The notes below the pieces were generated by a model. That model ran no database searches and was not told the DNA's origin. It saw only the letters and a program-made list of their open reading frames with translations. A stretch of 64,000 nucleotides of DNA, taken from Pseudorasbora parva (taxonomy: Eukaryota > Chordata > Actinopteri > Cypriniformes > Gobionidae). The stretch spans positions 39,806,803-39,870,802 of the forward strand of contig NC_090177.1 in assembly GCF_024679245.1 (NCBI RefSeq), given 5' to 3'. Positions 34,533 through 51,715 of this stretch are shown one piece after another (within the stretch, counting starts at the first letter, position 1; every line of letters begins with the position of its first letter). Made by a program: the position numbers and the translations under genes.

Positions 34533-36346
34533 TTCTCCGCTAAAACGCATCGTGCAGACCAAACCGTAAGAGCTGGAAATTTGAAACTTTGTCAGATGGT
34601 AGTACTCATGTTGGGGAGACCCTGAGAAGCTATGACCCCAATTGGCCCATAGGTGGCGCTATAGCAATCAATTGCGAGAAAAGGCTCATAACTCCTAAAC
34701 CGTTTGGTCCACACTCAAGTGTCATATATCATTGGAAAGCAGAGTCCTTGGCGAACAAAATGTATATCTCAGATTTTATTTCCAGTATGCAAATTTTTCC
34801 GCCATTTTGAATTTTATTGAAAACCTACTTTTGCAAACTAGTCCCTGGTTTTTTGACCGATCGGAACCAAACCAGTGTCAAAATGTTCTCTGGTCTCTGT
34901 TTATCAATAGTTATCAAAAAAAAGTTGAAATTTCGATTCATTTATGCTAATTGGCTTCGAAATGGACGTTCAGGGCGGAGCCTATTTTACTAAAAAGGCT
35001 ATAACTCAAGAAGGAAATGAGATATCGTCACCAAACTTGGTACACATGTATATCGGCTCAATTTGAGGTCACGATAAAAAAATCGCGATGATTGGCCACT
35101 TGGTGGCGCTATAATGCGAAAAAAACATGAAAAGGGCTGTAACCACGCGACCGCTAGTCCGATTGACCTGAAAATTGGTATGCAGTGTCTTGGTCCAAGG
35201 CCCCATGTACGTCTATGAGGACATTGGCGTATCTCAAAAAACATGGCCGCCATCGGCCAATGAAATTTGAGCACCTATTAGATGGGGTTAACAGAGGCCG
35301 ATCGGAACGAAACTTGATGGGCATGTTTGACTCATGGTCCTAGAGGTCTGTAAGAATTTTGAAAGAAATCGGCCACTAGTTGGCGCTAACGAGTTTTATG
35401 GCTCTGAATTCACGTGTTTTTTCACGCATCCACAAAATATGCATATCATATGATAGATCTCCTCATTCTGAACAAATTTGCCTCTAGAACCATTGCTGTC
35501 AATCAAATCATTAATTAAATATTCACAATTATGTTAAAAACCTACTTTTGCAAACTAGTCCCTGGTTTTTTGACCGATCGGAACCAAACCAGTGTCAAAA
35601 TGTTCTCTGGTCTCTGTTTATCAATAGTTATCGAAAAAAAGTTGAAATTTCAATTCATTTTTGCTAATTGGCTTCAAAATGGACGTTCAGGGCGGAGCCT
35701 ATTTTACTAAAAAGGCTATAACTCAAGAAGGAAATGAGATATCGTCACCAAACTTGGTACACATGTATATCGGCTCAATTTGAGGTCACGATAAAAATAT
35801 TGCGACGATTGGCCACTTGGTGGCGCTATAATGTGAAAAAAAACATGAAAAGGGCTATAACCACGCGATCGCTAGTTCAATTAACCTGAAAATTGGTATG
35901 CAGACATTGGCGTATCTCAAAAAACATGGCCGCCATCGGCCAATGAAATTTGAGCACCTATTAGACAAGGTTAACAGAGGCCGATCGGAACGAAACTTGG
36001 TGGGCATGTTTGACTCATGGTCCTAGAGGTCTGTAAGATTTTTGAAAGAAATCGGCCACTAGTTGGCGCTAACTCAAAAGGGAAGCTCAAAAATTCACGA
36101 AAATTGTTGGGTATATGTAGCATGACATGCTGATGAAGCATGAAAAGTTTTAAAGAGATCGGACTATAGGTGGCGCTATAACTGTTAAAAAGCTATAAAA
36201 ACCATGCATTTTTTATGGTAATATGCCTATATTGGCTGTTTAAAATGTTTAAAATCTTGCTAAATAAAACTTAATGTCTTTAATGCCTATGTGCTTAAAA
36301 GGCCTTAAACGCTTGAACCCCGCTAAATGCTGCTTGCAGCTTTAAT
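34533..36346 (+). repeat. Nest unit 5, 1814 bp, internally duplicated
   Basis: CTCCGC start, T-type tail. A block of about 0.72 kb is duplicated inside the unit: the CCAGTGTCAAAATGTTCTCT phrase occurs near 34871 and again near 35590. Confidence 0.85.
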
Positions 36347-36357
36347 TATTATTATTA

Positions 36358-38074
36358 TTCTGCCGTAAAACTCATCGTGCAGACCAAACCGTAAATGCTA
36401 GAGACTTCAAACTTTGTCAATAGGTAGTCCAAAAATCGAGGAGAGGTTATCAAATTATGAGCCAGATTGGCCAATAGGTGGCGCTACAGCAACCAAAAAC
36501 GCGAAATGGCTCATAACTCCTAAAACGTTGCTCCTAAGGGTCAAGTGTCTTATATCATTGGAAAGCTGAGACCATGACGAACAAAACGTATATCTCCGAT
36601 TTCATTTCCGGTATGCAAATTTTTCCGCCATTTTGAATTTTGTCAAAAACCTACTTTTGCGAACTAGTCCCTGGTTTTTTGACATATCAGAACCAAACCA
36701 GTGCCAAAATGTTCTCTCTAGTCTGAATATCAATAATTATCAAAAAAAAGGTGAAATTTTGACTCATGAACGAAAAGGGGCGTGGAAATGTACATTTAAG
36801 GCGGAGCCTATTTTACTAAAGAGGCTATAACTCCAGCAAGAAATGAGATATCATCACCAAACTTGGTACAAATGTTTATGGGCTCAATCTTTGGTCACGA
36901 TAAAAAAATCGCGACGATTGGCCACTTGGTGGCGCTATAACATGGAAAAAACACAAAAAAGGCTATAACCACGCGACCGCTAGTCCGATTGACTTGAAAA
37001 TTGGTATGTGGTGTCTTGGCCCAAGGTACCATGTCTGTCTATGAGAACATTGGCGTATCTCCAAAAACATGGCCGCCATCGGCCAATGAAATTTGAGCAC
37101 CTATTAGACAGGGTTAACGGAGTTCGATCGGAACAAAACTCAGTAGGCATGTTTGACTCATGGTCCTAGAGGTCTGTAAGAATTTTGAAAGAATTCGGCC
37201 ACTAGTTGGCGCTAACGAGTTTTATGGCTCTGCAATCACGTGGTGTTGCACACATCGGCAAAATATGCATATCATATGATAGATCTCCTCATGATGAACA
37301 ACTTTGCCTCTAGAACCATTGCTGTCAATAAAATCATTAATTAAATTTTCGTAATTATGTTAAAAACCTACTTTTGCGAACTAGTCCCTGGTTTTTTACC
37401 CAATTGGAACCAAACCAGTCTAGGACAATACTATAGACACTCTAGGTCAATAATTATTGAAAAAAAGTTGAACTTTTGCATTTGGATGGCTATAACAGGG
37501 CCATTTAGAAAAGAGGCGTGGCAAAATACACTCAAAAGCCTATAAATCCTAAGGTAAAACTCAAAACTTCACGGAAATTATTGGGTATATGTGGCATAAC
37601 ATGTTGAAGACACATACAAAGTTTTATGGAGATCGGAGTATAGGGGGTGCTATAAGTGTTAAAAAGCTTTGAAAACCATGCATTCCCTATGGTGAATTGC
37701 CTGTATTGGCTGTAAATGGTATTTTCCATCCCGTTAATCAGGTGGGGTTAAAACAGCCACATAATATGCATATATTATGATAGATCTTCTCATACTGAAC
37801 AACTTTGCCTCTATAACCAATACTGTCAATCAAATCTTTATTTAAATCTTCACAATTAGGTTAAAAACCTCGTTTTGCAAACTAGTCTGCCTGATCGAAA
37901 CCAAACCACAGCAGTATGATTCTCTGGACTCTCCTGATCAATAGTTATCAAAAACATGTTGACCTTTACACTTTGGGTAGCTATAACAGGATCATTTAGA
38001 GAATAGGTGTGGTAAAACATGCTCAAAAGCATATTAATACTGAACGAAAACTCAAAACTTCACAAAAATAGGTG

Positions 38075-38113
<39 letters not shown>

Positions 38114-38566
38114 TCTGTCTGTCTGTTTGTCATTCGAGCAAACAGCACTTCCAACATGCTACACATGCTAGCAGTGATTAGCTAAGTGTTAAATCAGGCA
38201 AAGAACATAGTAAGAACTCTATAAACATTATAGTGACCATCTGTGACAGCTAACAACTGCCTAGCAACACCATAACAACCATCAAGAACAACCTAGCAAC
38301 CACCTAGCAACATGTTTATCATGTTAGCAAAGTAAAATAGTAATTTCGTCATACAATTTATTAATATTGTTCTATAATTCATATTTAGACTTTATAAAGT
38401 CACTACTATAATATTTATAATCATATTTTGTCAGTTAATCATTTCATTTCACCTAAAATATCTCTCAAATTCATTCAGTGCTTAAAAACCTTTCATGCAA
38501 AAGGTGTCAAATGCTTAAAAACCTTAAATGGCTTGAACCCCGCTAAATGCTGCTCGCAGCTTTAAT
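36358..38566 (+). repeat. Nest unit 6, 2209 bp, with (GT)n cassette
   Basis: CTGCCG start, C-type tail. Carries a (GT)n tract at about 38072-38112 followed by TCTG repeats and a GCTAGCA-, CCTAGCAAC-rich stretch to about 38360. Very similar to unit 13. Confidence 0.87.
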
Positions 38567-38567
38567 T

Positions 38568-38667
38568 AGGGGTTCAAGCATGAAATGCTGAAACCCTATT
38601 GTAATTGTACTGATTTTTATTAGGGGTTCAAGCACGAAGTGCTGAACACCTATTGTATTTGTGCTGA

Positions 38668-38706
<39 letters not shown>
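38568..38706 (+). repeat. Head cluster 4: two heads
   Basis: Heads start at 38568 (CATGAAATG hairpin) and 38622 (AACACC variant), then (TTA)n. Confidence 0.92.
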
Positions 38707-38709
<3 letters not shown>

Positions 38710-40454
38710 TGCCGTAAAACTCATCGTGCAGACCAAACCGTAAATGCTAGAGACTTCAAACTTTGTCAATAGGTAGTCCAAAAATCGAGGAGAGGTTATC
38801 AAATTATGAGCCAGATTGGCCAATAGGTGGCGCTACAGCAACCAAAAACGCGAAATGGCTCATAACTCCTAAACCGTTCGTCCTAAGGGTCAAGTGTCTT
38901 ATATCATTGGAAAGCTGAGACCATGACGAACAAAACGTATATCTCCGATTTCATTTCCGGTATGCAAATTTTTCCGCCATTTTGAATTTTGTCAAAAACC
39001 TACTTTTGCGAACTAGTCCCTGGTTTTTTGACATATCGGAACCAAACCAGTGCCAAAATGTTCTCTCTAGTCTGAATATCAATAATTATCAAAAAAAGTT
39101 GAAATTTTGACTCATGAACGAAAAGGGGCGTGGAAATGTACATTTAAGGCGGAGCCTATTTTACTAAAGAGGCTATAACTCCAGCAAGAAATGAGATATC
39201 TTCACCAAACTTGGTAGACATGTTTATGGGCTCAGTCTTTGGTCACGATAAAAAAATCGCGACGATTGGCCACTTGGTGGCGCTATAACATGGAAAAAAC
39301 ACAAAAAGGGCTATAACCACGCAACCGCTAGTCCGATTGACTGGAAAATTGGTATGCAATGTCTTGGCCCAAGGTACCATGTCTGTCTATGAGAACATTG
39401 GCGTATCTCAAAAAACATGGCCGCCATCGGCCAATGAAATTTGAGCACCTATTAGACAGGGTTAACGGAAGTCAATCGGAACGAAACTCAGTGGGCATGT
39501 TTAACTCATGGTCTTAGAGGTCTGTAAGAATTTTGAAAGAAATCGGCCACTAGTTGGCGCTAACGAGTTTTATGGCTCTGCAATAACGTGGCGTTGCATA
39601 CATCGGCAAAATATGCATATCATATGATATATCTCCTCATGATGAACAACTTTGCCTCTGGAACCATTGCTGTCAATCAAATCGTTAAATAAATATTTGC
39701 AATTATGTTAAAAACCTACTTTTGCGAACTAGTCCCTGTTTTTTTGCCCAATCAGAACCAAACCAGTCTAGAACAATTCTCTGGACTCTCTAGATCAATA
39801 ATTATCAAAAAAAAGTTGATTTTTTGCATTTGGATGGCTATAACAGAGCCATTTAGAAAAGAGGCGTGGCAAAATACACTCAAAAGCCTATAAATCCTAA
39901 GGGGAAACTCAAAACTTCACGAAAATTGTTGGGTATATGTGGCATAACATGTTGAAGACACATGCAAAGTTTTATGGAGATCGGAGTATAGGGGGCGCTA
40001 TAAGTGTTAAAAAGCTTTGAAAACCATGTATTCCCTATGGTGAATCTCTGTAATCAGGTGGGGTTAAAACAGCCACATAATATGCATATATTATGATAGA
40101 TCTTCTCATACTGAACAACTTTGCCTCCATAACCAATACTGTCAATCAAATCTTTATTTAAATATTCAGAATTATGTTAAAAACCTCGTTTTGCAAACTA
40201 GTCCTAGGTTTTTTGCCTGATCGGAACCAAACCACAGCAGTATGATTCTCTGCACTCTCCTGATCAATTCATATTTAGACTTTATAAAGTCACTATTATA
40301 ATATTTAAAATCACATTTTGTCAGTTTATCACTTCATTTCACCTGATATCTCTCAAATTCATTCAGTGCTTAAAAGCCTTTCATGCAAAAGGTGCCAAAT
40401 GCTTAAAGACCTTAAATGGCTTGAACCCCGCTAAATGCTGCTCGCAGCTTTAAT
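38707..40454 (+). repeat. Nest unit 7, 1748 bp
   Basis: CTGCCG start, C-type tail; same size class as units 1, 4 and 15. Confidence 0.88.
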
Positions 40455-40465
40455 TATTATTATTA

Positions 40466-42746
<2,281 letters not shown>

Positions 42747-42763
42747 TATTATTATTATTATTA

Positions 42764-44617
42764 TTCTTCTGCCGTAAAAGCGATCGTCCAGACCAAACCG
42801 TAAATGCTAGAGACTTCAAACTTTGTCAACAGGTAGTCCAAAAATCGAGGAGAGGTTATCAAATTATGAGCCGGATTGGCCCATAGGTGGCGCTATAGCA
42901 ACCAAAAGCGCGAAAGGGCTCATAACTCCTAAACCGTTTGGTCCACACTCAAGTGTCTTATATCATTGGAAAGCTGAGACCATGACGAACAAAACGTATA
43001 TCTCCGATTTCATTTCCGTCATGAAAATTTTTCCGCCATTTTGAATTTTGTCGAAAATCTACTTTTGCGAACTAGTCCCTGGTTTTTTGACCAATCGGAA
43101 CCAAACCAGTGCAGAAATGTTCCCTGGAGACTGAATATCAATATTCATTGAAAAAAAGTTGAAATTTCGATTCATGTTTGCTAAAGGGCGTCAAAATGGA
43201 TGTTCAGGGCGGAGCCTATTTTACTAATAAGGCTATAACTCAAGAAGGAAATGAGATATCGTCACCAAACTTGGTACACATATTTATGGGCTCAGTCCTT
43301 GGTCACGATAAAAAGATTGCGACGATTGGCCACATGGTGGCGCTATAACATGAAAAAAACATAAAAAGGGGTATAACCACCTGACTGTTAGTCTTATTGA
43401 CTTGAAAATGGGAAAGCAGTGTCTTGGTCCAAGGCCCCATGTACGTCTATGAGAACATCGGCGTATCTCAAAAAACATGGCCGCTATCGGCCAATGAAAT
43501 TTGAGCACCTATAAGACAAGGTTAACGGAGGCTGATCGGAACAAAACTTGATGGGCATGTTTGACTCATGGCCCTAGAGGTCTGTAAGAATTTTGAAAGA
43601 AATCGGCCACTAGTTGGCGCTAAAGATTTGTATGGCTCTGTAATCACGTGGTGTGGCACCCATCCACAAAATATGCATATCATGTGATAGATCTCCTCAT
43701 ACTGAACAACTTTGCCTCTAGAACCATTGCTGTCAGTCAAATCATTAATTCAATATTTGCAATTATGTTAAAAACTTACTTTTGCGAACTAGTCCCTGGT
43801 TTTTTGCCCAATCAGAACCAAACCAGTGCCAAAATGTTCTCTGTTGTCTGAAAATCAATATTCATTGAGAAAAAGTTGAAATTTCAATTTACGGTTGCTA
43901 AGGGGTGGAAAAAGAATGTTGTGGGAGGAGCCTATTTTACTAAAAAGGCTATAACTCAAGAAGGAAATGAGATATCTTCACCAAACTTGGAACACATGTG
44001 TATGGGCTCAATTATTGGTCTCGATAAAAAAATCGCGACGTTTGACCAGTTGGTGGCGCTATAATGTGAAAAAAACAACGACCGCTTGTCCGATTGACCT
44101 GAAAATTGATATGCAGTGTCTTGGCCCAAGTTACTATATAAGTCTATGAGGACATTGGTGTATCTCAAAAAACATGGCCGCCATCAGCCAATGAATTTTG
44201 AGCACCTATTAGATGGGGTTAACGGAGGTCGATTGGAACGAAACTCAGTGGACATGTTTGACTCATGGTCCTAGAGGTCTGTAAGAATTTTGAAAGAAAT
44301 CGGCCACTAGTTGGCGCTAACCCAAAAGGGAAGCTCAAAAATTCACGAAAATTGTTGGGTATATGTGGCATGACATGCTGATGAAGCATGCAAAGTTTTA
44401 AAGAGATCGGACTATAGGTGGCGCTATAACTGTTAAAAAGCTTTAAAAACCATGCATTTCCTATGGTAAATTGCCTATATTGGCTGTGAATGGACTTTTC
44501 CATCTATTATTTCAGTGTTTAAAATCTTGCTAAATAAAACGTAATGTCTTTAATGCCTCAGTGCCTAAACGCCCTTAAATGCTTGAACCCCGCTCAAATG
44601 CTGCTTGCAGCTTTAAT
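42764..44617 (+). repeat. Nest unit 9, 1854 bp
   Basis: Divergent start TTCTTCTGCCGTAAAAGCG with a T-type tail: the only unit where a CTGCCG start goes with a T tail, so possibly recombinant. Tail has CGCTCAAATGC with one inserted base. Confidence 0.85.
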
Positions 44618-44631
44618 TATTATTATTATTA

Positions 44632-45783
44632 TTCTCCGCTAAAACGCATCGTGCAGCCCAAACCGTAAAGCGTGGAACTTTGAAACTTTGTCAGATGGTA
44701 GTCCTCAATTTGGGGAGAACCTCAGAAAGTATGACCCCGATTGGCCAATAGGTGGCGCTACAGCAACCAAATGCGCAAAAAGGGTCATAACTCCTAAACC
44801 CTTTGGTCCACAATCAAGTGTCTTATATCATTGGAAAGCTGAGTCCTTGGCGAACAAAACGTATATCTCCGATTTCATTTCCGTCATGAAAATTTTTCCG
44901 CCATTTTGAATTTTGTCGAAAAACTACTTTTGCGAACTAGTCCCTGGATTTTTGACCGATCGAAACCAAACCAGTGGCAAAATGTTCTCTGTAGTCTGAA
45001 TATCAATATTCATTGAGAAAAAGTTGAAATTTCGATTCACGGTTGCTAAGGGGTGGAAAAAGAATGTTGTGGGCGGAGCCTATTTTACTAAAAAGGCTAT
45101 AACTCAAGAAGGAAATGAGATATCTTCACCAAACTTGGTAGACATGTGTATGGGCTCATTCTTTGGTCTCGATAAAAAAATCGGGACGATTGACCACTTG
45201 GTGGCGCTATAATGTTAAAAAAACATGAAAAGGGCTATAACCACGTGACCACTAGTCCGATTGACTTGAAAATTGGTAGGCAGTGTCTTGGTCCAAGGCA
45301 CCATGTATGTCTATGAGGACATTGGTGTTTCTAAAAAAACATGGCCGCCATCGGCCAATGAAGTTTGAGCACCTATTAGATGGGGTTAACAGAGGTCGAT
45401 CGGAACGAAACTCGGTGGGCATGTTTGACTCATGGTCCTAGAGGTCTGTAAGAATTTTGAAAGAAATCGGCCACTAGTTGGCGCTAACTCAAAAGGGAAG
45501 CTCAAAAATTCACGAAAATTGTTGGGCATATGTGGCATAACATGCTGATGAAGCATGCAAAGTTTTAAAGAGATTGGACTATAGGTGGCGCTATAACTGT
45601 TAAAACGCTATAAGAACCATGCATTTCCTATGTTAAATTGCCTATATTGACTGTAAATGGACTTTTCCATCTATTATTTTAGTGTTCAAAATCTTGCTAA
45701 ATAAAACTTAATGTCTTTAATGCCTATGTACTTTAAAGGCCTTAAAGGCTTGAACCCCGCTAAATGCTGCTTGCAGCTTTAAT
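44632..45783 (+). repeat. Nest unit 10, 1152 bp
   Basis: CTCCGC start, T-type tail. Short version lacking the second half of the full body. By eye it differs from unit 12, of identical length, at fewer than about ten positions. Confidence 0.88.
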
Positions 45784-45787
45784 TATT

Positions 45788-45959
45788 AGGGGTTCAAGCA
45801 CGAAGTGCTGAACACCTATTGTATTTGTACTGATTTTTAGGGGTTCAAGCACGAAGTGCTGAACACCTATTGTATTTGTGCTGATTTTTATTATTAGGGG
45901 TTCAAGCATGAAATGCTGAAACCCTATTGTAATTGTACTGATTTTTATTATTATTATTA
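45788..45959 (+). repeat. Head cluster 5: three heads
   Basis: Heads start at 45788, 45839 and 45896. The first two are AACACC variants; the third has the CATGAAATG hairpin. Confidence 0.92.
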
Positions 45960-47683
45960 TTCTGCCGTAAAACTCATCGTGCAGACCAAACCGTAAATGC
46001 TAGAGACTTCAAACTTTGTCAATAGGTAGTCCAAAAATCGAGGAGAGGTTATCAAATTATGAGCCAGATTGGCCAATAGGTGGCGCTACAGCAACCAAAA
46101 ACGCGAAATGGCTCATAACTCCTAAACCGTTGCTTCTAAGGGTCAAGTGTCTTATATCATTGGAAAGCTGAGACCATGACGAACAAAACGTATATCTCCG
46201 ATTTCATTTCCGGTATGCAAATTTTTCCGCCATTTTGAATTTTGTCAAAAACCTACTTTTGCGAACTAGTCCCTGGTTTTTTGACATATCAGAACCAAAC
46301 CAGTGCCAAAATGTTCTCTCTAGTCTGAATATCAATAATTATCAAAAAAAAGTTGAAATTTTGACTCATGAAGGAAAAGGGGCGTGGAAATGTACAATTA
46401 AGGCGGAGCCTATTTTACTAAAGAGGCTATAACTACAGCAAGAAATGAGATATCTTCACCAAACTTGGTACACATGTGTATGGGCTCAGTCTTTGGTCAC
46501 GATAAAAAAATCGCGACGATTGGCCACTTGGTGGCGCTATAACATGGAAAAAACACAAAAAGGGCTATAACCACGCGACCGCTAGTCCGATTGACTGGAA
46601 AATTGGTATGCAATGTCTTGGCCCAAGGTACCATGTCTGTCTATGAGAACATTGGCGTATCTCAAAAAACATGGCCGCCATCGGCCAATGAAATTTGAGC
46701 ACCTATTAGACAGGGTTAACGGAGGTCAATCGGAACAAAACTCAGTGGGCATGTTTGACTCATGGTCCTAGAGGTCTGTAAGAATTTTGAAAGAAATCGG
46801 CCACTAGCTGGCGCTAACGAGTTTTATGGCTCTGCAATCACGTGGCGTTGCACACATCGGCAAAATATGCATATCATATGATAGATCTCCTCATGTTGAA
46901 CAACTTTGCCTCTCTAACCATTGCTGTCAATCAAATCATTAAATAAATATTTGCAATTATGTGAAAAACCTACTTTTGCAAACTAGTCCCTGGTTTTTTG
47001 CCCAATCAGAACCAAACCAGTCTAGGACAATTCTCTGGACTCTCTAGATCAATAATTATCAAAAAAAAGTTGATTTTTTGCATTTGGATGGCTATAACAT
47101 GGCCATTTAGAAAAGAGGCGTGGCAAAATACACTCAAAAGCCTATAAATCCTAAGGGGAAACTCAAAACTTCACGAAAATTATTGGGTATATGTGGCATA
47201 ACATGTTGAAGACACATGCAAAGTTTTATGGAGATCGGAGTACAGGGGGCGCTATAAGTGTTAAAAAGCTTGGAAAACCATGTATTCCCTATGGTGAATT
47301 GCCTGTATTGGCTGTAAATGGTTTTCCATCTCGTTAATCAGGTGGCGTTTAAACAGCCACATAATATGCATTTATTATGATAGATCTTCTCATACTGAAC
47401 AACTTTGCCTCTATAACCAATACTGTCAATCAAATCTTTATTTAAATATTCACAATTATGTTAAAAACCTCGTTTTGCAAACTAGTCCTAGGTTTTTTGC
47501 CTGATCGGAACCAAACCACAGCAGTATGTTTCTCTGGACTCTCCTGATCAATAGTGATCAAAAACATGTTGAACTTTACACTTTGGGGAGCTATAACAGG
47601 ATCATTTAGAGAATAGGTGTGGTAAAACATGCTCAAAAGCATATTAATACTGAACGAAAACTCAAAACTTCACAAAAATAGGT

Positions 47684-47723
<40 letters not shown>

Positions 47724-48176
47724 TGTCTGTCTGTCGGTTTGTCATGCTAGCAAACAGCACTTCCAACATGCTACACATGCTAGCAGTGATTAGCTAAGTG
47801 TTAAATCAGGCAAAGAACATAGTAAGAACTCTATAAACATTATAGTAACCATCTGTGACAGCTAACAACTGCCTAACAACACCATAACAACCATCAAGAA
47901 CCACCTAGCAACCACCTAGCAACATGTTTATCATGTTAGCAAAGTAAAATAGTAATTTTGTCATACAATTTATTAATATTGTTCTATAATTCATATTTAG
48001 ACTTTATAAAGTCACTACTATAATATTTATAATCATATTTTGTCAGTTCATCACTTCATTTCACCTGATATCTCTCAAATTCATTCAGTGCTTAAAAACT
48101 TTTCATGCAAAAGGCGTCAAATGCTTAAAGACCTTAAATGGCTTGAACCCCGCTAAATGCTGCTCGCAGCTTTAAT
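45960..48176 (+). repeat. Nest unit 11, 2217 bp, with (GT)n cassette
   Basis: CTGCCG start, C-type tail; (GT)n at about 47684-47722 and the CCTAGCAAC-rich segment to about 47960. Confidence 0.87.
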
Positions 48177-48177
48177 T

Positions 48178-48295
48178 AGGGGTTCAAGCATGAAATGCTG
48201 AAACCCTATTGTAATTGTACTGATTTTTATTAGGGGTTCAAGCACGAAGTGCTGAAACCCTATTGTAATTGTACTGATTTTTATTATTATTATTA
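48178..48295 (+). repeat. Head cluster 6: two heads
   Basis: Heads start at 48178 (CATGAAATG) and 48232 (CACGAAGTG), then (TTA)n. Confidence 0.92.
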
Positions 48296-49447
48296 TTCTC
48301 CGCTAAAACGCATCGTGCAGCCCAAACCGTAAAGCGTGGAACTTTGAAACTTTGTCAGATGGTAGTCCTCAATTTGGGGAGAACCTCAGAAAGTATGACC
48401 CCGATTGGCCAATAGGTGGCGCTACAGCAACCAAATGCGCAAAAAGGGTCATAACTCCTAAACCCTTTGGTCCACAATCAAGTGTCTTATATCATTGGAA
48501 AGCTGAGTCCTTGGCGAACAAAACGTATATCTCCGATTTCATTTCCGTCATGAAAATTTTTCCGCCATTTTGAATTTTGTCGAAAAACTACTTTTGCGAA
48601 CTAGTCCCTGGATTTTTGACCGATCGAAACCAAACCAGTGGCAAAATGTTCTCTGTAGTCTGAATATCAATATTCATTGAGAAAAAGTTGAAATTTCGAT
48701 TCACGGTTGCTAAGGGGTGGAAAAAGAATGTTATGGGCGGAGCCTATTTTACTAAAAAGGCTATAACTCAAGAAGGAAATGAGATATCTTCACCAAACTT
48801 GGTAGACATGTGTATGGGCTCATTCTTTGGTCTCGATAAAAAAATCGCGACGATTGACCACTTGGTGGCGCTATAATGTTAAAAAAACATGAAAAGGGCT
48901 ATAACCACGTGACCACTAGTCCGATTGACTTGAAAATTGGTATGCAGTGTCTTGGTCCAAGGCCCCATGTATGTCTATGAGGACATTGGTGTATCTAAAA
49001 AAACATGGCTGCCATCGGCCAATGAAATTTGAGCACCTATTAGATGGGGTTAACAGAGGTCGATCGGAACGAAACTCGGTGGGCATGTTTGACTCATGGT
49101 CCTAGAGGTCTGTAAGAATTTTGAAAGAAATCGGCCACTAGTTGGCGCTAACTCAAAAGGGAAGCTCAAAAATTCACGAAAATTGTTGGGCATATGTGGC
49201 ATAACATGCTGATGAAGCATGCAAAGTTTTAAAGAGATTGGACTATAGGTGGCGCTATAACTGTTAAAACGCTATAAGAACCATGCATTTCCTATGTTAA
49301 ATTGCCTATATTGACTGTAAATGGACTTTTCCATCTATTATTTTAGTGTTCAAAATCTTGCTAAATAAAACTTAATGTCTTTAATGCCTATGTACTTTAA
49401 AGGCCTTAAAGGCTTGAACCCCGCTAAATGCTGCTTGCAGCTTTAAT
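48296..49447 (+). repeat. Nest unit 12, 1152 bp
   Basis: CTCCGC start, T-type tail; near-identical twin of unit 10. Confidence 0.88.
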
Positions 49448-49458
49448 TATTATTATTA

Positions 49459-51175
49459 TTCTGCCGTAAAACTCATCGTGCAGACCAAACCGTAAATGCT
49501 AGAGACTTCAAACTTTGTCAATAGGTAGTCCAAAAATCGAGGAGAGGTTATCAAATTATGAGCCAGATTGGCCAATAGGTGGCGCTACAGCAACCAAAAA
49601 CGCGAAATGGCTCATAACTCCTAAACCGTTGCTCCTAAGGGTCAAGTGTCTTATATCATTGGAAAGCTGAGACCATGACGAACAAAACGTATATCTCCGA
49701 TTTCATTTCCGGTATGCAAATTTTTCCGCCATTTTGAATTTTGTCAAAAACCTACTTTTGCGAACTAGTCCCTGGTTTTTTGACATATCAGAACCAAACC
49801 AGTGCCAAAATGTTCTCTCTAGTCTGAATATCAATAATTATCAAAAAAAAGGTGAAATTTTGACTCATGAACGAAAAGGGGCGTGGAAATGTACATTTAA
49901 GGCGGAGCCTATTTTACTAAAGAGGCTATAACTCCAGCAAGAAATGAGATATCTTCACCAAACTTGGTACACATGTGTATGGGCTCAGTCTTTGGTCACG
50001 ATAAAAAAATCGCGACGATTGGCCACTTGGTGGCGCTATAACATGGAAAAAACACAAAAAGGGCTATAACCACGCGACCGCTAGTCCGATTGACTGGAAA
50101 ATTGGTATGCAATGTCTTGGCCCAAGGTACCATGTCTGTCTATGAGGACATTGGCGTATCTCCAAAAACATGGCCGCCATCGGCCAATGAAATTTGAGCA
50201 CCTATTAGACAGGGTTAATGGAGTTCGATCGGAACAAAACTCAGTAGGCATGTTTGACTCATGGTCCTAGAGGTCTGTAAGAATTTTGAAAGAATTCGGC
50301 CACTAGTTGGCGCTAACGAGTTTTATGGCTCTGCAATCACGTGGTGTTGCACACATCGGCAAAATATGCATATCATATGATAGATCTCCTCATGATGAAC
50401 AACTTTGCCTCTAGAACCATTGCTGTCAATAAAATCATTAATTAAATTTTCGTAATTATGTTAAAAACCTACTTTTGCGAACTAGTCCCTGGTTTTTTAC
50501 CCAATTGGAACCAAACCAGTCTAGGACAATACTATAGACACTCTAGGTCAATAATTATTGAAAAAAAGTTGAACTTTTGCATTTGGATGGCTATAACAGG
50601 GCCATTTAGAAAAGAGGCGTGGCAAAATACACTCAAAAGCCTATAAATCCTAAGGTAAAACTCAAAACTTCACGGAAATTATTGGGTATATGTGGCATAA
50701 CATGTTGAAGACACATGCAAAGTTTTATGGAGATCGGAGTATAGGGGGTGCTATAAGTGTTAAAAAGCTTTGAAAACCATGCATTCCCTATGGTGAATTG
50801 CCTGTATTGGCTGTAAATGGTATTTTCCATCCCGTTAATCAGGTGGGGTTAAAACAGCCACATAATATGCATATATTATGATAGATCTTCTCATACTGAA
50901 CAACTTTGCCTCTATAACCAATACTGTCAATCAAATCTTTATTTAAATCTTCACAATTAGGTTAAAAACCTCGTTTTGCAAACTAGTCTGCCTGATCGGA
51001 ACCAAACCACAGCAGTATGATTCTCTGGACTCTCCTGATCAATAGTTATCAAAAACATGTTGACCTTTACACTTTGGGTAGCTATAACAGGATCATTTAG
51101 AGAATAGGTGTGGTAAAACATGCTCAAAAGCATATTAATACTGAACGAAAACTCAAAACTTCACAAAAATAGGTG

Positions 51176-51264
<89 letters not shown>

Positions 51265-51715
51265 TCTGTCTGTCTGTTTGTCATTCGAGCAAACAGCACT
51301 TCCAACATGCTACACATGCTAGCAGTGATTAGCTAAGTGTTAAATCAGGCAAAGAACATAGTAAGAACTCTATAAACATTATAGTGACCATCTGTGACAG
51401 CTAACAACTGCCTAGCAACACCATAACAACCATCAAGAACAACCTAGCAACCACCTAGCAACATGTTTATCATGTTAGCAAAGTAAAATAGTAATTTCGT
51501 CATACAATTTATTAATATTGTTCTATAATTCATATTTAGACTTTATAAAGTCACTACTATAATATTTATAATCATATTTTGTCAGTTAATCATTTCATTT
51601 CACCTAAAATATCTCTCAAATTCATTCAGTACTTAAAAACCTTTCATGCAAAAGGTGTCAAATGCTTAAAAACCTTAAATGGCTTGAACCCCGCTAAATG
51701 CTGCTCGCAGCTTTA

